Positions 7,235-15,836 are shown, numbered from the stretch's first letter. The stretch: 52,758 bases of DNA from JBQTIQ01 sp052387955 (GCA_052387955.1 JBQTIQ010000060.1:1-52758); one strand, 5' to 3'. Made by a program: numbers and translations. Notes: generated by a model not told the origin, from the letters alone.

Positions 7235-8820
7235 ACGTCGACGATCGCCTCCATGACCACCTACTCGACCGGGCCGCCACCATCGTTCTCCCGCCCGGCG
7301 ACCCCGACCGGGTGATCGCCCGCGCCGGCCAGCGGCGCCGGCGCCGGCGCGCCGCGCTGGGTGCCGGCGCCAGCCTGTCGGTCATCGCCGCGGTGGTGGC
7401 TATCGCCCTCGTCCGCGGCCCGGGGACCAACAGCATCGGCGTGACCGCTTCTCCGCCGGCGGTCTCGGTCGCCTCCCCCTTCGACTGGACCGTGGTCTCC
7501 CTGGACGAGGGGCTCGGCTACAGCAGCCGCTCGGTCGCCTCCGCCGGCGCCCTCTACGCCCTCTCCACGGCACCGGGAGCGCCGCCTGTCGCCGACGGCG
7601 CCGACTACGACTCCCGCCAGTCGTTGTACCGCTCGACCGACGGCCAGGGTTGGGCACAGGTCGGCTTGCCGGCGTCGCTGTGGGCCACCGGCCTGAGCGC
7701 CGATGGGGCCCGGCTGTACGCCGTGGGCACCTCACCGGCCGGAGGCGGACGGGCGCTGACCATTGCCTCGAGCGCCGACGGCGGCGTGCAGTGGGAGAGC
7801 ACCGACCTGCCCCTCGACCTCGCCGCCCTCGAAGCCCGCCATCCAGGCCAGATCCGTTTGGTCGGGCCGCTGGTGACGGCGGGCCCCGACGGGAACGTCG
7901 TCGCCGCAGTGACCGTGGTCGCCCTGCCCGAGGTGGCCGCCCTGCTCGGTGACCGGCTGCCCCAGGACGGCGGGTGGGAACAGACCAACGACGGCGTCGA
8001 CGTGTACGCCTACGCCGAAGTCGACTGCGGCCGGTTCCCTCCTTCGGCCACCATCGAACAGTCGGTTGCTCCCGAAGGCTCTGATGGGCCGGTCGGTTGC
8101 ATCCAGGCCGTGCCCGACCCGACGTCGGAGGCCCACTACTCGTGGACCGAACTGGGACTCGACCCGGAGCTGCAGCAGCTGCTCGCCGGCCGGCTCCACC
8201 TGTTCGTCTCGGCCGACGGTTCGGGCTTTGCCGAGGTGGTGTCCCCCGGCGCCGGGACACCGGTGGGCCTCGTCGCCGACGCCGACGGCTACGAACTGTT
8301 CCTCGCTGCTACGAGCGCCGACCGGAACCGCGTGACCTCACTGCGTTCGGCCGACGGCACGACGTGGGCCGCCGAAGCCACGCCGGTGAACGGGTACCTG
8401 CTCGGCGCGGGCATGCTCGACGGCCGTACCGCGGCCGTCTTCGAGACCTTCGAAGCCGACATGTCCCGGGTGTTCCTGCGCCACCGCCAGGCCGACGGCT
8501 CGTGGGCGTCGACCGACCTCCCGGGCCCGTCGGTCGGCCCCGGCAGCTACAGCGACGTCGCCTTCGGGCCTCTCGGCCTGGCTGTACTGGGGATGACGTA
8601 CGACGACGCCGAGGACCGGACCGAGCTGTTCCTGGTCCACTCCCGCGATGGCCGGACGTACTCGACCGTGCCCCTGAACGACTTCCTCGGCGACGAAGCG
8701 CTCTCGAAGGCCGGCGTCGAGGTGACGGCCGACGCCATCGTGGTGCGCATGACACCCCCGGCCTCCGACCCCGGTCTTCCCCTCCCGGCCCAGACGGTCC
8801 TGGTGGGCACGCCCCGCTGA
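7231..8820 (+). CDS. Single-pass membrane protein, probable anti-sigma partner
   Basis: A 529-residue protein starting at GTG 7231, overlapping the sigma factor stop by 4 nt. The N-terminal 40 residues are cytoplasmic and end in an Arg cluster. One membrane segment follows (about 41-62). The remaining 460 residues are outside and show repeated S-x-D-G type turns (YRSTDGQGW, IASSADGGVQWE, FVSADGSGF, LRSADGTTW), as in sialidase/beta-propeller folds. Topology and coupling suggest that it holds the sigma factor and senses an external signal. No zinc-binding HxxxCxxC motif of classical anti-sigma domains is visible in the short cytoplasmic part, so the anti-sigma role is inferred. Confidence 0.8.
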   Translation: MNVDDRLHDHLLDRAATIVLPPGDPDRVIARAGQRRRRRRAALGAGASLSVIAAVVAIALVRGPGTNSIGVTASPPAVSVASPFDWTVVSLDEGLGYSSRSVASAGALYALSTAPGAPPVADGADYDSRQSLYRSTDGQGWAQVGLPASLWATGLSADGARLYAVGTSPAGGGRALTIASSADGGVQWESTDLPLDLAALEARHPGQIRLVGPLVTAGPDGNVVAAVTVVALPEVAALLGDRLPQDGGWEQTNDGVDVYAYAEVDCGRFPPSATIEQSVAPEGSDGPVGCIQAVPDPTSEAHYSWTELGLDPELQQLLAGRLHLFVSADGSGFAEVVSPGAGTPVGLVADADGYELFLAATSADRNRVTSLRSADGTTWAAEATPVNGYLLGAGMLDGRTAAVFETFEADMSRVFLRHRQADGSWASTDLPGPSVGPGSYSDVAFGPLGLAVLGMTYDDAEDRTELFLVHSRDGRTYSTVPLNDFLGDEALSKAGVEVTADAIVVRMTPPASDPGLPLPAQTVLVGTPR

Positions 8821-8835
8821 GAACGCCCGGTCCGT

Positions 8836-8865
8836 GTGCCGGCGGGGCAATCGCCTCGCCGGCAC
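8836..8865 (+). terminator. Hairpin after the sigma/anti-sigma operon
   Basis: GTGCCGGCG (8836-8844) pairs perfectly with CGCCGGCAC (8857-8865), starting 16 nt after the stop codon. There is no T-tract, as is usual in this genome. Confidence 0.6.
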
Positions 8866-9009
8866 CGCCGCGTCCGCGCCGAGACCGGGTGCCCGGCGAC
8901 AACCCCCCGCCCTTCGCCGACCGGCTACCTGGCGGGTAATCGCTCTGCGGCCAACGGACGCGGATGATGCCGGAAGCCCGGGATTCACCGGGGAGCAGAG
9001 GAGCGCCAG

Positions 9010-9414
9010 ATGGCCGAACACCCCAACGCCGAGAAGATCCGCACCGCCTACGCCGCATTCACCGCCGGCGACCTGCCGGCCGTCGTCGAGGCCTTCGCCC
9101 CCGACGCCGTCTTCCACGTCGCCGGCGACGGGCCGACCACCGGCGACCACAAGGGCCACCAGGCCATCACCGCGCTGTTGGTGGACGGGTTCCACAAGAC
9201 GGGCGGCACCCAACGGATCGAAGTGCGCAGCATCTATGCCGACGACCACCACGGCGTCGTCGTCGCCCACGAGACGGCCACCCGGGCCCACGACGGGGCC
9301 ACGCTGGACATCGAGGAGGTCCATCTCCTCGCCCTGGCCCCCGACGGCCGCGTCACCGACTTCTGGGACGTCCCGTCCGACCCCGACGTCCACGACGCCT
9401 TCTTCGACGGCTGA
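9010..9414 (+). CDS. SnoaL-like / NTF2-like protein
   Basis: A 134-residue protein with the cone-shaped NTF2-like pattern: an N-terminal helix (NAEKIRTAYAAFTAGDLPAV), then FAPDAVFHVAGDGP, and alternating strands ending DGRVTDFWDVPSDP. Members bind or isomerise small hydrophobic molecules, or have no catalytic role; the residues here do not reveal the substrate. The ATG at 9010 follows GGAG. It precedes an SDR gene by 68 nt in the same direction, so the two may act on a common metabolite. Confidence 0.82.
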   Translation: MAEHPNAEKIRTAYAAFTAGDLPAVVEAFAPDAVFHVAGDGPTTGDHKGHQAITALLVDGFHKTGGTQRIEVRSIYADDHHGVVVAHETATRAHDGATLDIEEVHLLALAPDGRVTDFWDVPSDPDVHDAFFDG

Positions 9415-9482
9415 CTTCCGGCCCCCACACCGGGACCGGGCGGACTTGAATGGGCGCGGTCAGGCACGAACGGGGGAGATCC

Positions 9483-10244
9483 ATGGGACGTCTCGAAGGC
9501 AAGGTCGCGGTCATCACCGGCGCTACCGGCGGTATGGGCCAAGTCGGCTGCCGAGTGTTCTGCGAGGAGGGGGCCACGGTGGTGGGCGTCGACCTCGACG
9601 ACACCGGCGGCCCCGACCTCGAACAGGACCTGCAGGACAAGGGCCTCGACTTCAGCTTCGTCGGGGCCAACGTCGCCACCGCCGCCGGCTGCACGGCCGT
9701 CGCCGACCACGTGCGGGAACGCTCCGACCGGCTCGACGTGCTCTACAACAACCATGGCATCACCGTCGGCAAACCCATCCTGGAGACCTCCGAGGAGGAC
9801 TGGGACCTCATCCAGGACGTCGACCTCAAGAGCGTCTTCCTCATGACCAAGGCGCTGGCACCGTTGATGACCGACCGCGGCGGGTCGATCATCAACGTCT
9901 CCTCGATCGGCGGCGTCGTCGCGTTCGGGGCGATGGGCGCTTACGGGGCGGCCAAGGCCGGAGTCATCCTCCTGTCGAAGTGCTGCGCGGTCGACCTGGC
10001 CCAGTACGGCATCCGGGTCAACGCGGTGTGCCCCGGCGTCATCGACACGCCCATGCCCCGCAACTTCGTCAAGGACCTGCCTGACAAGGAGTCGATCTGG
10101 AAGGGCTTCGAGGAAGGCCACCTGGTCGGCCGGCTGGGCCGCCCCGAGGAGGTCGTGTCCCTCGCCGTCTGGCTCGCGAGCGACGAGTCGACGTTCATGA
10201 CCGGCGCCGAGATCATCATCGACGGCGGTTGGTCGGTGCGCTGA
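9483..10244 (+). CDS. SDR-family NAD(P)-dependent oxidoreductase
   Basis: A 253-residue classical short-chain dehydrogenase/reductase. It has the cofactor motif TGATGGMG (about 13-20), an NNHG-type segment (YNNHGIT), the catalytic Ser region INVSSIGG, Tyr and Lys in YGAAKAG, and NAVCPGVIDTPM after the active site. A C-terminal IIIDGGWSV is typical of FabG-like proteins. The start ATG 9483 is preceded by GGGGGAGA at good spacing and gives a standard N terminus (MGRLEGKVAVITG). The substrate cannot be told from the sequence. Confidence 0.92.
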   Translation: MGRLEGKVAVITGATGGMGQVGCRVFCEEGATVVGVDLDDTGGPDLEQDLQDKGLDFSFVGANVATAAGCTAVADHVRERSDRLDVLYNNHGITVGKPILETSEEDWDLIQDVDLKSVFLMTKALAPLMTDRGGSIINVSSIGGVVAFGAMGAYGAAKAGVILLSKCCAVDLAQYGIRVNAVCPGVIDTPMPRNFVKDLPDKESIWKGFEEGHLVGRLGRPEEVVSLAVWLASDESTFMTGAEIIIDGGWSVR

Positions 10245-10353
10245 GCCGACCTCCAGTTCGAGGATTCATCGTTGGTGAGCTGGTGTACGAGCGGTGTGCG
10301 CTGGTGGCCGGTCGAGGCCGGTACCCTGTTGGTGCTGGTCAGACGGGGTTTTG

Positions 10354-10426
10354 AGCCCAAGAAGGGAATCGAACCCTTGACCTGCTCATTACGAGTGAGC
10401 CGCTCTGCCGACTGAGCTACTTGGGC
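10354..10426 (-). tRNA. tRNA-Thr (anticodon CGT)
   Basis: The leftward strand reads GCCCAAG (acceptor), GCTC...GAGC (D arm), an anticodon loop CTCGTAA between GCTCA and TGAGC, TTCGATT in the T loop and CTTGGGC closing the acceptor, with discriminator T. The CCA is not encoded. Anticodon CGT reads ACG (Thr). Confidence 0.95.
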
Positions 10427-10456
10427 GACGCGGCGCACGCTAGTCGGCGGCACCCG

Positions 10457-11341
10457 TCAGTCGTCGAAGGCGGCCACGTCGGCACGAGCGAGCCGAGTGG
10501 GCTCCGCGATGGCATCGATGGCGACGATCTTGTCGTCGATGATGACGAAGTCGAGGATGACGATTAGTCGGCCGGCTGGCTCGACCACCACGCCGACCTC
10601 GCCATCGACCATGGCCGACCGCGCCGCCCGGGCGCGACCGGAGAACACGGCGGCCACCGATGGCGCGCCTTCCACACGAGCCGGCGCGTCGCCCATCGCC
10701 GCCGCGCTCTCGTCAGCCCAGAACACCACGTCGGGGGCGAGCACCGCGATCAGGCCCTCGAGGTCGCCGTGGCGCGCCGCGGACAGGAACGCATCGACGA
10801 CCCTGCGCTGCTCGCCGACACCGCCCTCATGGGACGCGCCAGCAGCCCCGCGTACCTGTCGGCGGGCCCTGCTGGCCAGCTTCCGAGCCGCGACCGGCGA
10901 ACGCTGGACCGTTCGCCCGATCTCGTCGAAGCCGACACCGAACAGGTCGTGGAGCACGAAGGCCACCCGCTCGGCCGGCGACAACGTGTCGAGGACCACC
11001 GAAAGCGCGCCACCGACGGCGTCGGCCAGCATCGCCTCCTGTTCGGGGCCCGATCGCTCCTCCGCGCCCGACTCTCGGTCGCTCACCGTGCCGACGTCAC
11101 CCAGGTCTTCACGACGCGAGTCCCGGCTCCGCAACATGTCGAGACACACCCGGGACACGACGGTCGTCAACCACCCACCGAGGTTGTCGAGACCCGACGA
11201 GTCGGTCCGATGAAGCCGGAACCACGCCTCCTGCACGGCGTCCTCGGCCTCACCGGCCGAACCGAGCATGCGCCGCGCCACCGACCGAAGATGATCCCGG
11301 TGCTCCTCGAAACGGGTTGCCAGATCGTCGAGGTCGTCCAT
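10457..11341 (-). CDS. ECF41-type sigma factor with SnoaL-like C-terminal domain
   Basis: A 294-residue protein. Region 2 (about 8-85) contains RRMLGSAGEAEDAVQEAWFR and VVSRVCLDMLRSR. Region 4 (about 115-165) contains LSPAERVAFVLHDLFGVGFD. A fused NTF2/SnoaL-like domain (about 180-290) includes FLSAARHGDLEGLIAVLAPD. In the ECF41 group this C-terminal extension replaces a separate anti-sigma factor and controls activity. The gene is divergent from a carboxymuconolactone decarboxylase-type gene, the usual partner of this group, and a matching promoter lies between them. Start is ATG at 11341. Confidence 0.92.
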   Translation of the reverse strand: MDDLDDLATRFEEHRDHLRSVARRMLGSAGEAEDAVQEAWFRLHRTDSSGLDNLGGWLTTVVSRVCLDMLRSRDSRREDLGDVGTVSDRESGAEERSGPEQEAMLADAVGGALSVVLDTLSPAERVAFVLHDLFGVGFDEIGRTVQRSPVAARKLASRARRQVRGAAGASHEGGVGEQRRVVDAFLSAARHGDLEGLIAVLAPDVVFWADESAAAMGDAPARVEGAPSVAAVFSGRARAARSAMVDGEVGVVVEPAGRLIVILDFVIIDDKIVAIDAIAEPTRLARADVAAFDD

Positions 11342-11343
11342 CG

Positions 11344-11370
11344 GGTCACATTCTCCTGGCCGGATCCGTC
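11344..11370 (+). promoter_or_regulatory. ECF41-type promoter of the decarboxylase-like gene
   Basis: GGTCACA (11344-11350) and CGTC (11367-11370) are separated by 16 nt. The published ECF41 motif, as I recall it, is TGTCACA-N16-CGTC. It starts 3 nt after the first codon of the ECF41 gene and points at the gene starting at 11418. Confidence 0.65.
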
Positions 11371-11417
11371 AACCACATGACGAGCCAGAACCCGACAACG
11401 TGACCAGGAGAGACCCA

Positions 11418-11882
11418 ATGCCAGCACGAATGACTCACCCCGCGTTCGCCGTCGCCGACGCGATGCCCGCCCTCCAGGCCGTCGGCGACGCGGTCGCCTC
11501 CTCGGGCCTCTCGCCCGTCACCCTCGAACTGGTCAACCTCCGCGCCAGTCAGATCAACGGCTGCGGCGTCTGCGTCGACGGCCACCCTCGCATCGCCAAG
11601 AAGGCAGGCGAAACCGATGAACGGCTCCACGCCGTCGCCGCGTGGCGAGACACCCCGTACTTCAGCGACGCCGAACGCGCCGCCCTCGCCCTGACCGAGG
11701 CCGTGACCCGACTCGACAATCGCTCCGACCCCGTTCCCGACGACATCTGGAACGAGGCCGCCCGCCACTACGAAGAGACCACGCTCGCCGGACTCGTGCT
11801 CGCCATCGCCAACATCAACGTCTGGAACCGTCTCAACATCGCCACGCGCCAGATCGCGGCCGGCGACTGGACCGACAGCTGA
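11418..11882 (+). CDS. Carboxymuconolactone decarboxylase / AhpD-like protein
   Basis: A 154-residue all-helical protein of the AhpD/CMD family. The redox motif CxxCxxxH is visible in NGCGVCVDGH (about residues 46-55), preceded by ELVNLRASQI; such proteins act as peroxidases or thiol-dependent reductases. The ATG at 11418 is chosen because AGGAGA sits 6 nt upstream; GTG at 11400 is an alternative. The promoter matches the motif recognised by ECF41 factors, so it is probably the direct target of the divergent sigma factor. Confidence 0.92.
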   Translation: MPARMTHPAFAVADAMPALQAVGDAVASSGLSPVTLELVNLRASQINGCGVCVDGHPRIAKKAGETDERLHAVAAWRDTPYFSDAERAALALTEAVTRLDNRSDPVPDDIWNEAARHYEETTLAGLVLAIANINVWNRLNIATRQIAAGDWTDS

Positions 11883-11992
11883 CCGCTCCCAGCGCCGTCT
11901 CAGCACCCTCCGAAGGCCGGCTCGCAGGGGTTATCGCCTCAGGCCCAGGACCTCTCCCAGGCGGCCTGACGCGTCCGGTAGCTCGACGACGG

Positions 11993-12291
11993 TCAGTGCA
12001 GGTGAAGGCCGGGCCAGGGTTCGTCGAGCGGCCAGCGGCACCGGTCCCCGCCCCGTTGGGCATCGAGCTCCTGGATCAGGTCCTCTACGAACGCTTCCAC
12101 CGTGTCGGCCGTGGGCCAGGGGCCGCAGAAGAACAACCATGCCTCGGGCAGCTCGGCGCCGGTCGGGCCGAGGTCCCGTGCGCCTCTCTCCAGGCGTACT
12201 GCTCGCCGTTGCGTTCGAGGTACACGACGTCGCCGGGCGCGAGCCACGGGGTGGATTCCACCAGCGCCTCGGCCATCTCGTCGCGGGTCAT
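11993..12291 (-). pseudogene. Hypothetical gene with an apparent -1 frameshift
   Basis: From ATG 12291 one frame reads MTRDEMAEALVESTPWLAPG and VVYLERNGEQYAWRE. A neighbouring frame continues plausibly with AELPEAWLFFCGPWPTADTV and ends PLDEPWPGLHLH at the stop 11993-11995. The frames join near the GAGAGAGG run around 12182-12190. Restored, the protein would have about 99 residues, amphipathic and with no family I recognise. Its ATG overlaps the stop of the preceding small gene. Either the gene is decaying or the sequence has a single-base error here. Confidence 0.5.
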
Positions 12292-12511
12292 GCGGTCCAG
12301 TGAGCCATCGCCTGGGCCCGGAGGTCAAGGACTTCGTCGACGGCGACCGATGGCGCTGCGATGGTCGGCCCCGGCTTTACCCGGGCGCGGGAGCGAGAGC
12401 CAGCGCTGCCCGTCGAGCTCGACGAACACCGCCATGCAGCCCTCACCGTGAAGCCGCTCCGCCGGCGAGCCCGACGGCGGCGGCCAGCTCGTCCACGTCG
12501 ACGACGGTCAC
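12288..12511 (-). pseudogene. Hypothetical gene with two apparent +1 frameshifts
   Basis: GTG at 12511 overlaps the holB stop and opens MTVVDVDELAAAVGLAG. One extra base near 12461 shifts the sensible frame to ERLHGEGCMAVFVELDGQRW. A second near 12370 shifts it to PTIAAPSVAVDEVLDLRAQA, ending MAHWTA and TGA at 12288-12290. Restored length is about 73 residues. All junctions keep translational-coupling overlaps (GTGA with holB, ATGA with the next gene), which argues that a functional pair existed recently. Function is unknown. Confidence 0.45.
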
Positions 12512-13587
12512 CGCAGGGCCGACAGCTCGAGGAACAGCGACTGCAGCAACAAGGCCTCGTTGGGGTTGCGTACCAGGGCCTCGTTGGCGTCGTGGATTAC
12601 GTCGACCGCGCCGACGAGAACCCCCGGCGAGCGCCCCGCAGCCACCGCGTCTCGATAGCAGCCGGCGAGCGTGGCCAAGCCGAAGCGCAGCTCGTCGGTG
12701 CGCAGCCGGCGCAGCTCGCGCTTGTGGCGCTCGCCGAGCTCGCGGCGGCCGGCGCCGCGCTCGCCGTACTGCTCGACCCGGGCCGCGAGGGCGGCCAGCT
12801 CGAGGGCGTGACGGGCGGCGAGGGGCTCCTGGGCGTCGTCGATCATCGCCCGCAGCTCGGCTACCAGTCGGTGGACCACGGCGCCGGTCCCGTCGAGCTT
12901 GTCGGGAACCGTCCTCCACGCCGTGCGCCGCAACGAGAACCGGGGATCGGTGGCCAGCAGACGGGCACGGTCGACGTCCCCGCCGGCGGCGCCCGCCACC
13001 TCGGCCGCCAATTCCTGCTCCACCCCTTCGGCCATCAACGTGTGCGCCACCAGCGCCGCCGGGACAGGGGCCAGAGCGACGCGCACGCATCGCGATGCGA
13101 TCGGTACCAGCTCGGCTGGCACGTGCTCGGCCAGCACGACGAACACGGTGCCCGCCGGGGGCTCCTCGATCGTCTTGAGCAGGATGGGGCCTGCTTCCCG
13201 CACGAGGTGGAAGTCGACCAGGACCAACACCTTGCGGGAACCCTCCACACCGCTCCGGCTCGCCTCCACCGCCACCGCCCGGGCCTCGTCGGCGGAGATG
13301 GCGGGACCGGTGCGCTCGAAGACGTGCAGGTCCGGGTGGCGGCCGGCGAGGGCCAAGCGCACAGCCCGGTCGGCATCCACGCCGTCGAGCCCGTCGGACA
13401 GCAGCGAGGCGGCGAAGGCCCGGGCGACCGCGCCCTTGCCGGCCCCCCGGGGCCCGACCAACAGATAGGCGTGCACCGGTGCTGCCGCTGCCGCTCGGAG
13501 CTGGGCGAGGGCCTCGGGCTGGCCCACGACGCCGACCCACGGGTCAACCGCCGGCCTGGGGACGCCCCCCGCCGCCCCGGCGGTCAC
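12508..13587 (-). CDS. holB: DNA polymerase III subunit delta' (clamp loader)
   Basis: A 359-residue AAA+ protein of the clamp loader that places the beta clamp on DNA. The start region reads PWVGVVGQPEALAQLRAAAA. A P-loop is present (VGPRGAGKGAVARAF, about residues 43-57), then sensor/DE-region segments (KVLVLVDFHLVREAGPILLK, TIEEPPAGTVFVVLAEHV) and the SRC arginine-finger motif in IASRCVRV. The bacterial delta' zinc-binding cysteines are missing, as in many actinobacterial versions. The start is GTG at 13587. It lies downstream of tmk, a frequent tmk-holB order, with a family B repeat between them. Confidence 0.88.
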   Translation of the reverse strand: MTAGAAGGVPRPAVDPWVGVVGQPEALAQLRAAAAAPVHAYLLVGPRGAGKGAVARAFAASLLSDGLDGVDADRAVRLALAGRHPDLHVFERTGPAISADEARAVAVEASRSGVEGSRKVLVLVDFHLVREAGPILLKTIEEPPAGTVFVVLAEHVPAELVPIASRCVRVALAPVPAALVAHTLMAEGVEQELAAEVAGAAGGDVDRARLLATDPRFSLRRTAWRTVPDKLDGTGAVVHRLVAELRAMIDDAQEPLAARHALELAALAARVEQYGERGAGRRELGERHKRELRRLRTDELRFGLATLAGCYRDAVAAGRSPGVLVGAVDVIHDANEALVRNPNEALLLQSLFLELSALR

Positions 13588-13600
13588 GCCATGGCCTCGT

Positions 13601-13665
13601 CGCCGACGCGAGCGCCGGAGCGCCGACGCGGGCCCGGCCGAGCCCGGCCTGCGGGGCCGGGGAAC
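13601..13665 (+). repeat. Family B repeat, copy B4
   Basis: GAGCGCCGGAGCGCC is followed by GGCCTGCGGGGCCGGGGAAC; CCCGGCC and GGCCGGG can pair. It lies between tmk and holB, facing against transcription. Confidence 0.6.
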
Positions 13666-13678
13666 GCCGACAACCCGT

Positions 13679-14296
13679 TCACGGCCCGGGCACGGGCCGC
13701 AGCTCGGGCCGCTTGGAGACGATGGCTGCCATCACCCGGGCCTCGACCTCATCGGGCGTGCCCCGGCCGTCGATCACCACCCAGCGGTCGGGGTCCGCCG
13801 CGGCCAGGGCCCGGTACCCCTCCTCGACCCGTTGATGGAAAGCGGCGCCGGCCGCCTCCATCCGGTCGGGGCACGCGCCGGAGCCGTCGAGGCGCGCCGT
13901 CCGCTCGTCGGCCGGCACCACCAGGAGGACGACCAGGTCGGGCTGGGGTGCACCGGCGAGGTCGGAGAGCGCCTCGACCTCGTCGAGCGGCAGGCCCCGC
14001 CCGTAGCCCTGGTAGGCCAACGACGAGCCCCGGTAGCGGTCGGTCAGCACCGTTCGCCCGTCGGCCAGGGCCGGACCGATCACCTCGGCCACGTGCTGGG
14101 CCCGGGCCGCCGCCATCAAGAGGGCCTCGGCCCGCGGCTCGAGGACGCCGTCACGGTCCAACAGCAGGGCCCGCACCCGCTCGCCCGCCTCGGTCCCCCC
14201 TGGCTCCCGGGTGAGGACCGCACCGAGACGCGCCGCGATGCGGCGGGCCTGGGTCGATTTGCCCGAGGCCTCACCGCCTTCGAACGCGATGAGCAT
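13679..14296 (-). CDS. tmk: Thymidylate kinase
   Basis: A 205-residue kinase converting dTMP to dTDP for DNA synthesis. It has the P-loop FEGGEASGKSTQARR (about 5-19), TREPGGTEAGERVR, the DRY-type motif LTDRYRGSSLAYQGYGRGLP, and a lid region with Arg residues near GACPDRMEA. The length fits the family. The ATG at 14296 shares one base with the stop of the upstream MFS gene (TGATG), so the two are coupled. The gene continues toward holB, completing a DNA-replication cluster with topA. Confidence 0.95.
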   Translation of the reverse strand: MLIAFEGGEASGKSTQARRIAARLGAVLTREPGGTEAGERVRALLLDRDGVLEPRAEALLMAAARAQHVAEVIGPALADGRTVLTDRYRGSSLAYQGYGRGLPLDEVEALSDLAGAPQPDLVVLLVVPADERTARLDGSGACPDRMEAAGAAFHQRVEEGYRALAAADPDRWVVIDGRGTPDEVEARVMAAIVSKRPELRPVPGP

Positions 14297-15828
14297 CAGG
14301 GAGCCTCGGCCTCGGCGCCGGCCTCGTCCTTCGTCGGGCGAGGCCCGGCCCGCAACGAGCGCACCGCCACCACGCCGGCGACCAGCATGATGGCGCCGGC
14401 CAGCCACAGGGTGATGCGGACGCCGGGGAGGTAGAGGCTGCCGCCCGGGAACCGGATGGTGGCCTCGGAGAACAGCCGGTTGGAGAGACGGTCGAACACC
14501 TCGGCCAGCAACGGCCCGAGCGTGAACGAGATGAGCAGGCACATGCGCACCAACGTGTAGAGGGCGCTGAAGATCCGTCCCCGCAGCTGGTCGTCCACGC
14601 TCTCGTGCAGGAGGGTGAAGCCGAGCACGTACACCGCGCCGCCGCACACCCCGAGACCGAAGACGCCGATGAGCGACAGCGCCAGCGCCGACATGGCGGC
14701 GGCGAAGATGAGGCACCCGCCACAGCCGAACAGGGCCAGCTCGAAGGCCCGGGCCTTGGGCAGGCGGTTCTGGATGAGCGACAGCAACAGGACACCGGCG
14801 GCGACGCCGAAGCCGAGCGCGGTGGTGAAGAGCCCATAGCCGGCGGCGCCGGCGCCCAGCACCTGGAGCGAGAAGATCGAACCCAACGGGACGACCATCC
14901 CGCCGCCGATCAGCCCGGTGGCAAGCCCGAGGTTGACCGAGCGCACCACCGGGTTGACGAAGATGTACTGCCACCCCTCGCGGAACTCGGTCAACGTCCC
15001 GGTCAGGTCCACGCGGCGACGGCTGTCGGCCGCACCCTCGTCCCCGGACCGGCCCCGGCGGGTGTTCGGCGACAGGTGGAGCCGCGAGATCAGCAGGGCC
15101 GAGGTGACGAACGTGACGGCGTCGACGTAGAACGCCAGCGCCACCTGGTCGGTCTCGAGGAAGCTGAGGATGTCCAGGCCGCCCAAAGTCTTGGACGCCT
15201 GGGCCAACAGGGCGAACACGACGGCGGCGACGGGGAAGGTCCCGTAGGCCGCCGCCAACGACAGCGAGTTGGCCGACGTGAGCCGATCGGCCGGAACCAG
15301 GTTGGGGACCGAAGCCTCCTTCGCCGGGGACCACAGCAGCGTGCACACCTCGAGGACCAGCGACGCCACCACCAGCCCGCCGACGGTGCCGACGAAGGGC
15401 AGGGCACAGATCACCCCCGCCCGCACCAGGTCGCAGGAGACCATGACCTTCTTGCGGTCCCAACGGTCGATCATCACGCCCGCCACCGGCGCCAGGAAGA
15501 ACCCCGGCAGGATGCGCGCCGTCATCACCAGGCTGACGGCAGCTCCGCCCGACCCGCCGCCGAGGTCGACGGCGAGAAGGGTGATGGCGAGGAACCCGAG
15601 CCAGTCCCCCAACGCCGACACCACCTGGGCCACCCAGAGCCGGAAGAACATCCGGCTGCCGAACAGGCGCACGTGTACGCCGGCCCGGTCGGACGAGCCG
15701 GGGAGCAGCGGCGGGACCGTGGACACCCCCGGGATCGGTTCGGTCGGAGGCAGGGGGAGACCCACCCCGTCCCGTTGAACGCCCTTCGTCGCATCGGTCG
15801 GCGACCGGTCCGACGACGGGTCAACCAC
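14296..15828 (-). CDS. MFS transporter
   Basis: A 510-residue membrane protein of the major facilitator superfamily with about twelve hydrophobic segments. An N-terminal soluble stretch (about 1-55) precedes the first. The loop after the second or third segment carries the MFS motif (VMIDRWDRKKVMV), and SPAKEASVPNLVPADRLTSANSL resembles MFS_3-type exporters. The substrate is unknown. GTG at 15828 is 8 nt behind a TAGCCT box with no ribosome site, so the tmk-holB transcript may begin here as a leaderless mRNA. It lies between topA and tmk, an order seen in Acidimicrobiia-like genomes as far as I recall. Confidence 0.85.
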   Translation of the reverse strand: MVDPSSDRSPTDATKGVQRDGVGLPLPPTEPIPGVSTVPPLLPGSSDRAGVHVRLFGSRMFFRLWVAQVVSALGDWLGFLAITLLAVDLGGGSGGAAVSLVMTARILPGFFLAPVAGVMIDRWDRKKVMVSCDLVRAGVICALPFVGTVGGLVVASLVLEVCTLLWSPAKEASVPNLVPADRLTSANSLSLAAAYGTFPVAAVVFALLAQASKTLGGLDILSFLETDQVALAFYVDAVTFVTSALLISRLHLSPNTRRGRSGDEGAADSRRRVDLTGTLTEFREGWQYIFVNPVVRSVNLGLATGLIGGGMVVPLGSIFSLQVLGAGAAGYGLFTTALGFGVAAGVLLLSLIQNRLPKARAFELALFGCGGCLIFAAAMSALALSLIGVFGLGVCGGAVYVLGFTLLHESVDDQLRGRIFSALYTLVRMCLLISFTLGPLLAEVFDRLSNRLFSEATIRFPGGSLYLPGVRITLWLAGAIMLVAGVVAVRSLRAGPRPTKDEAGAEAEAP

Positions 15829-15836
15829 GGGCGCCG

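Noticed and set aside
11993..12511. The possibility that the two broken small genes are selenoproteins, since selC is present
   Set aside because: Reading through the TGA in the same frame gives an Arg-rich product; the coherent sequence continues in another frame, so these are shifts rather than recoded stops.
13601..13665. A promoter for holB in the tmk-holB gap
   Set aside because: The gap is filled by a family B repeat with no clear -10/-35 pattern on the leftward strand.
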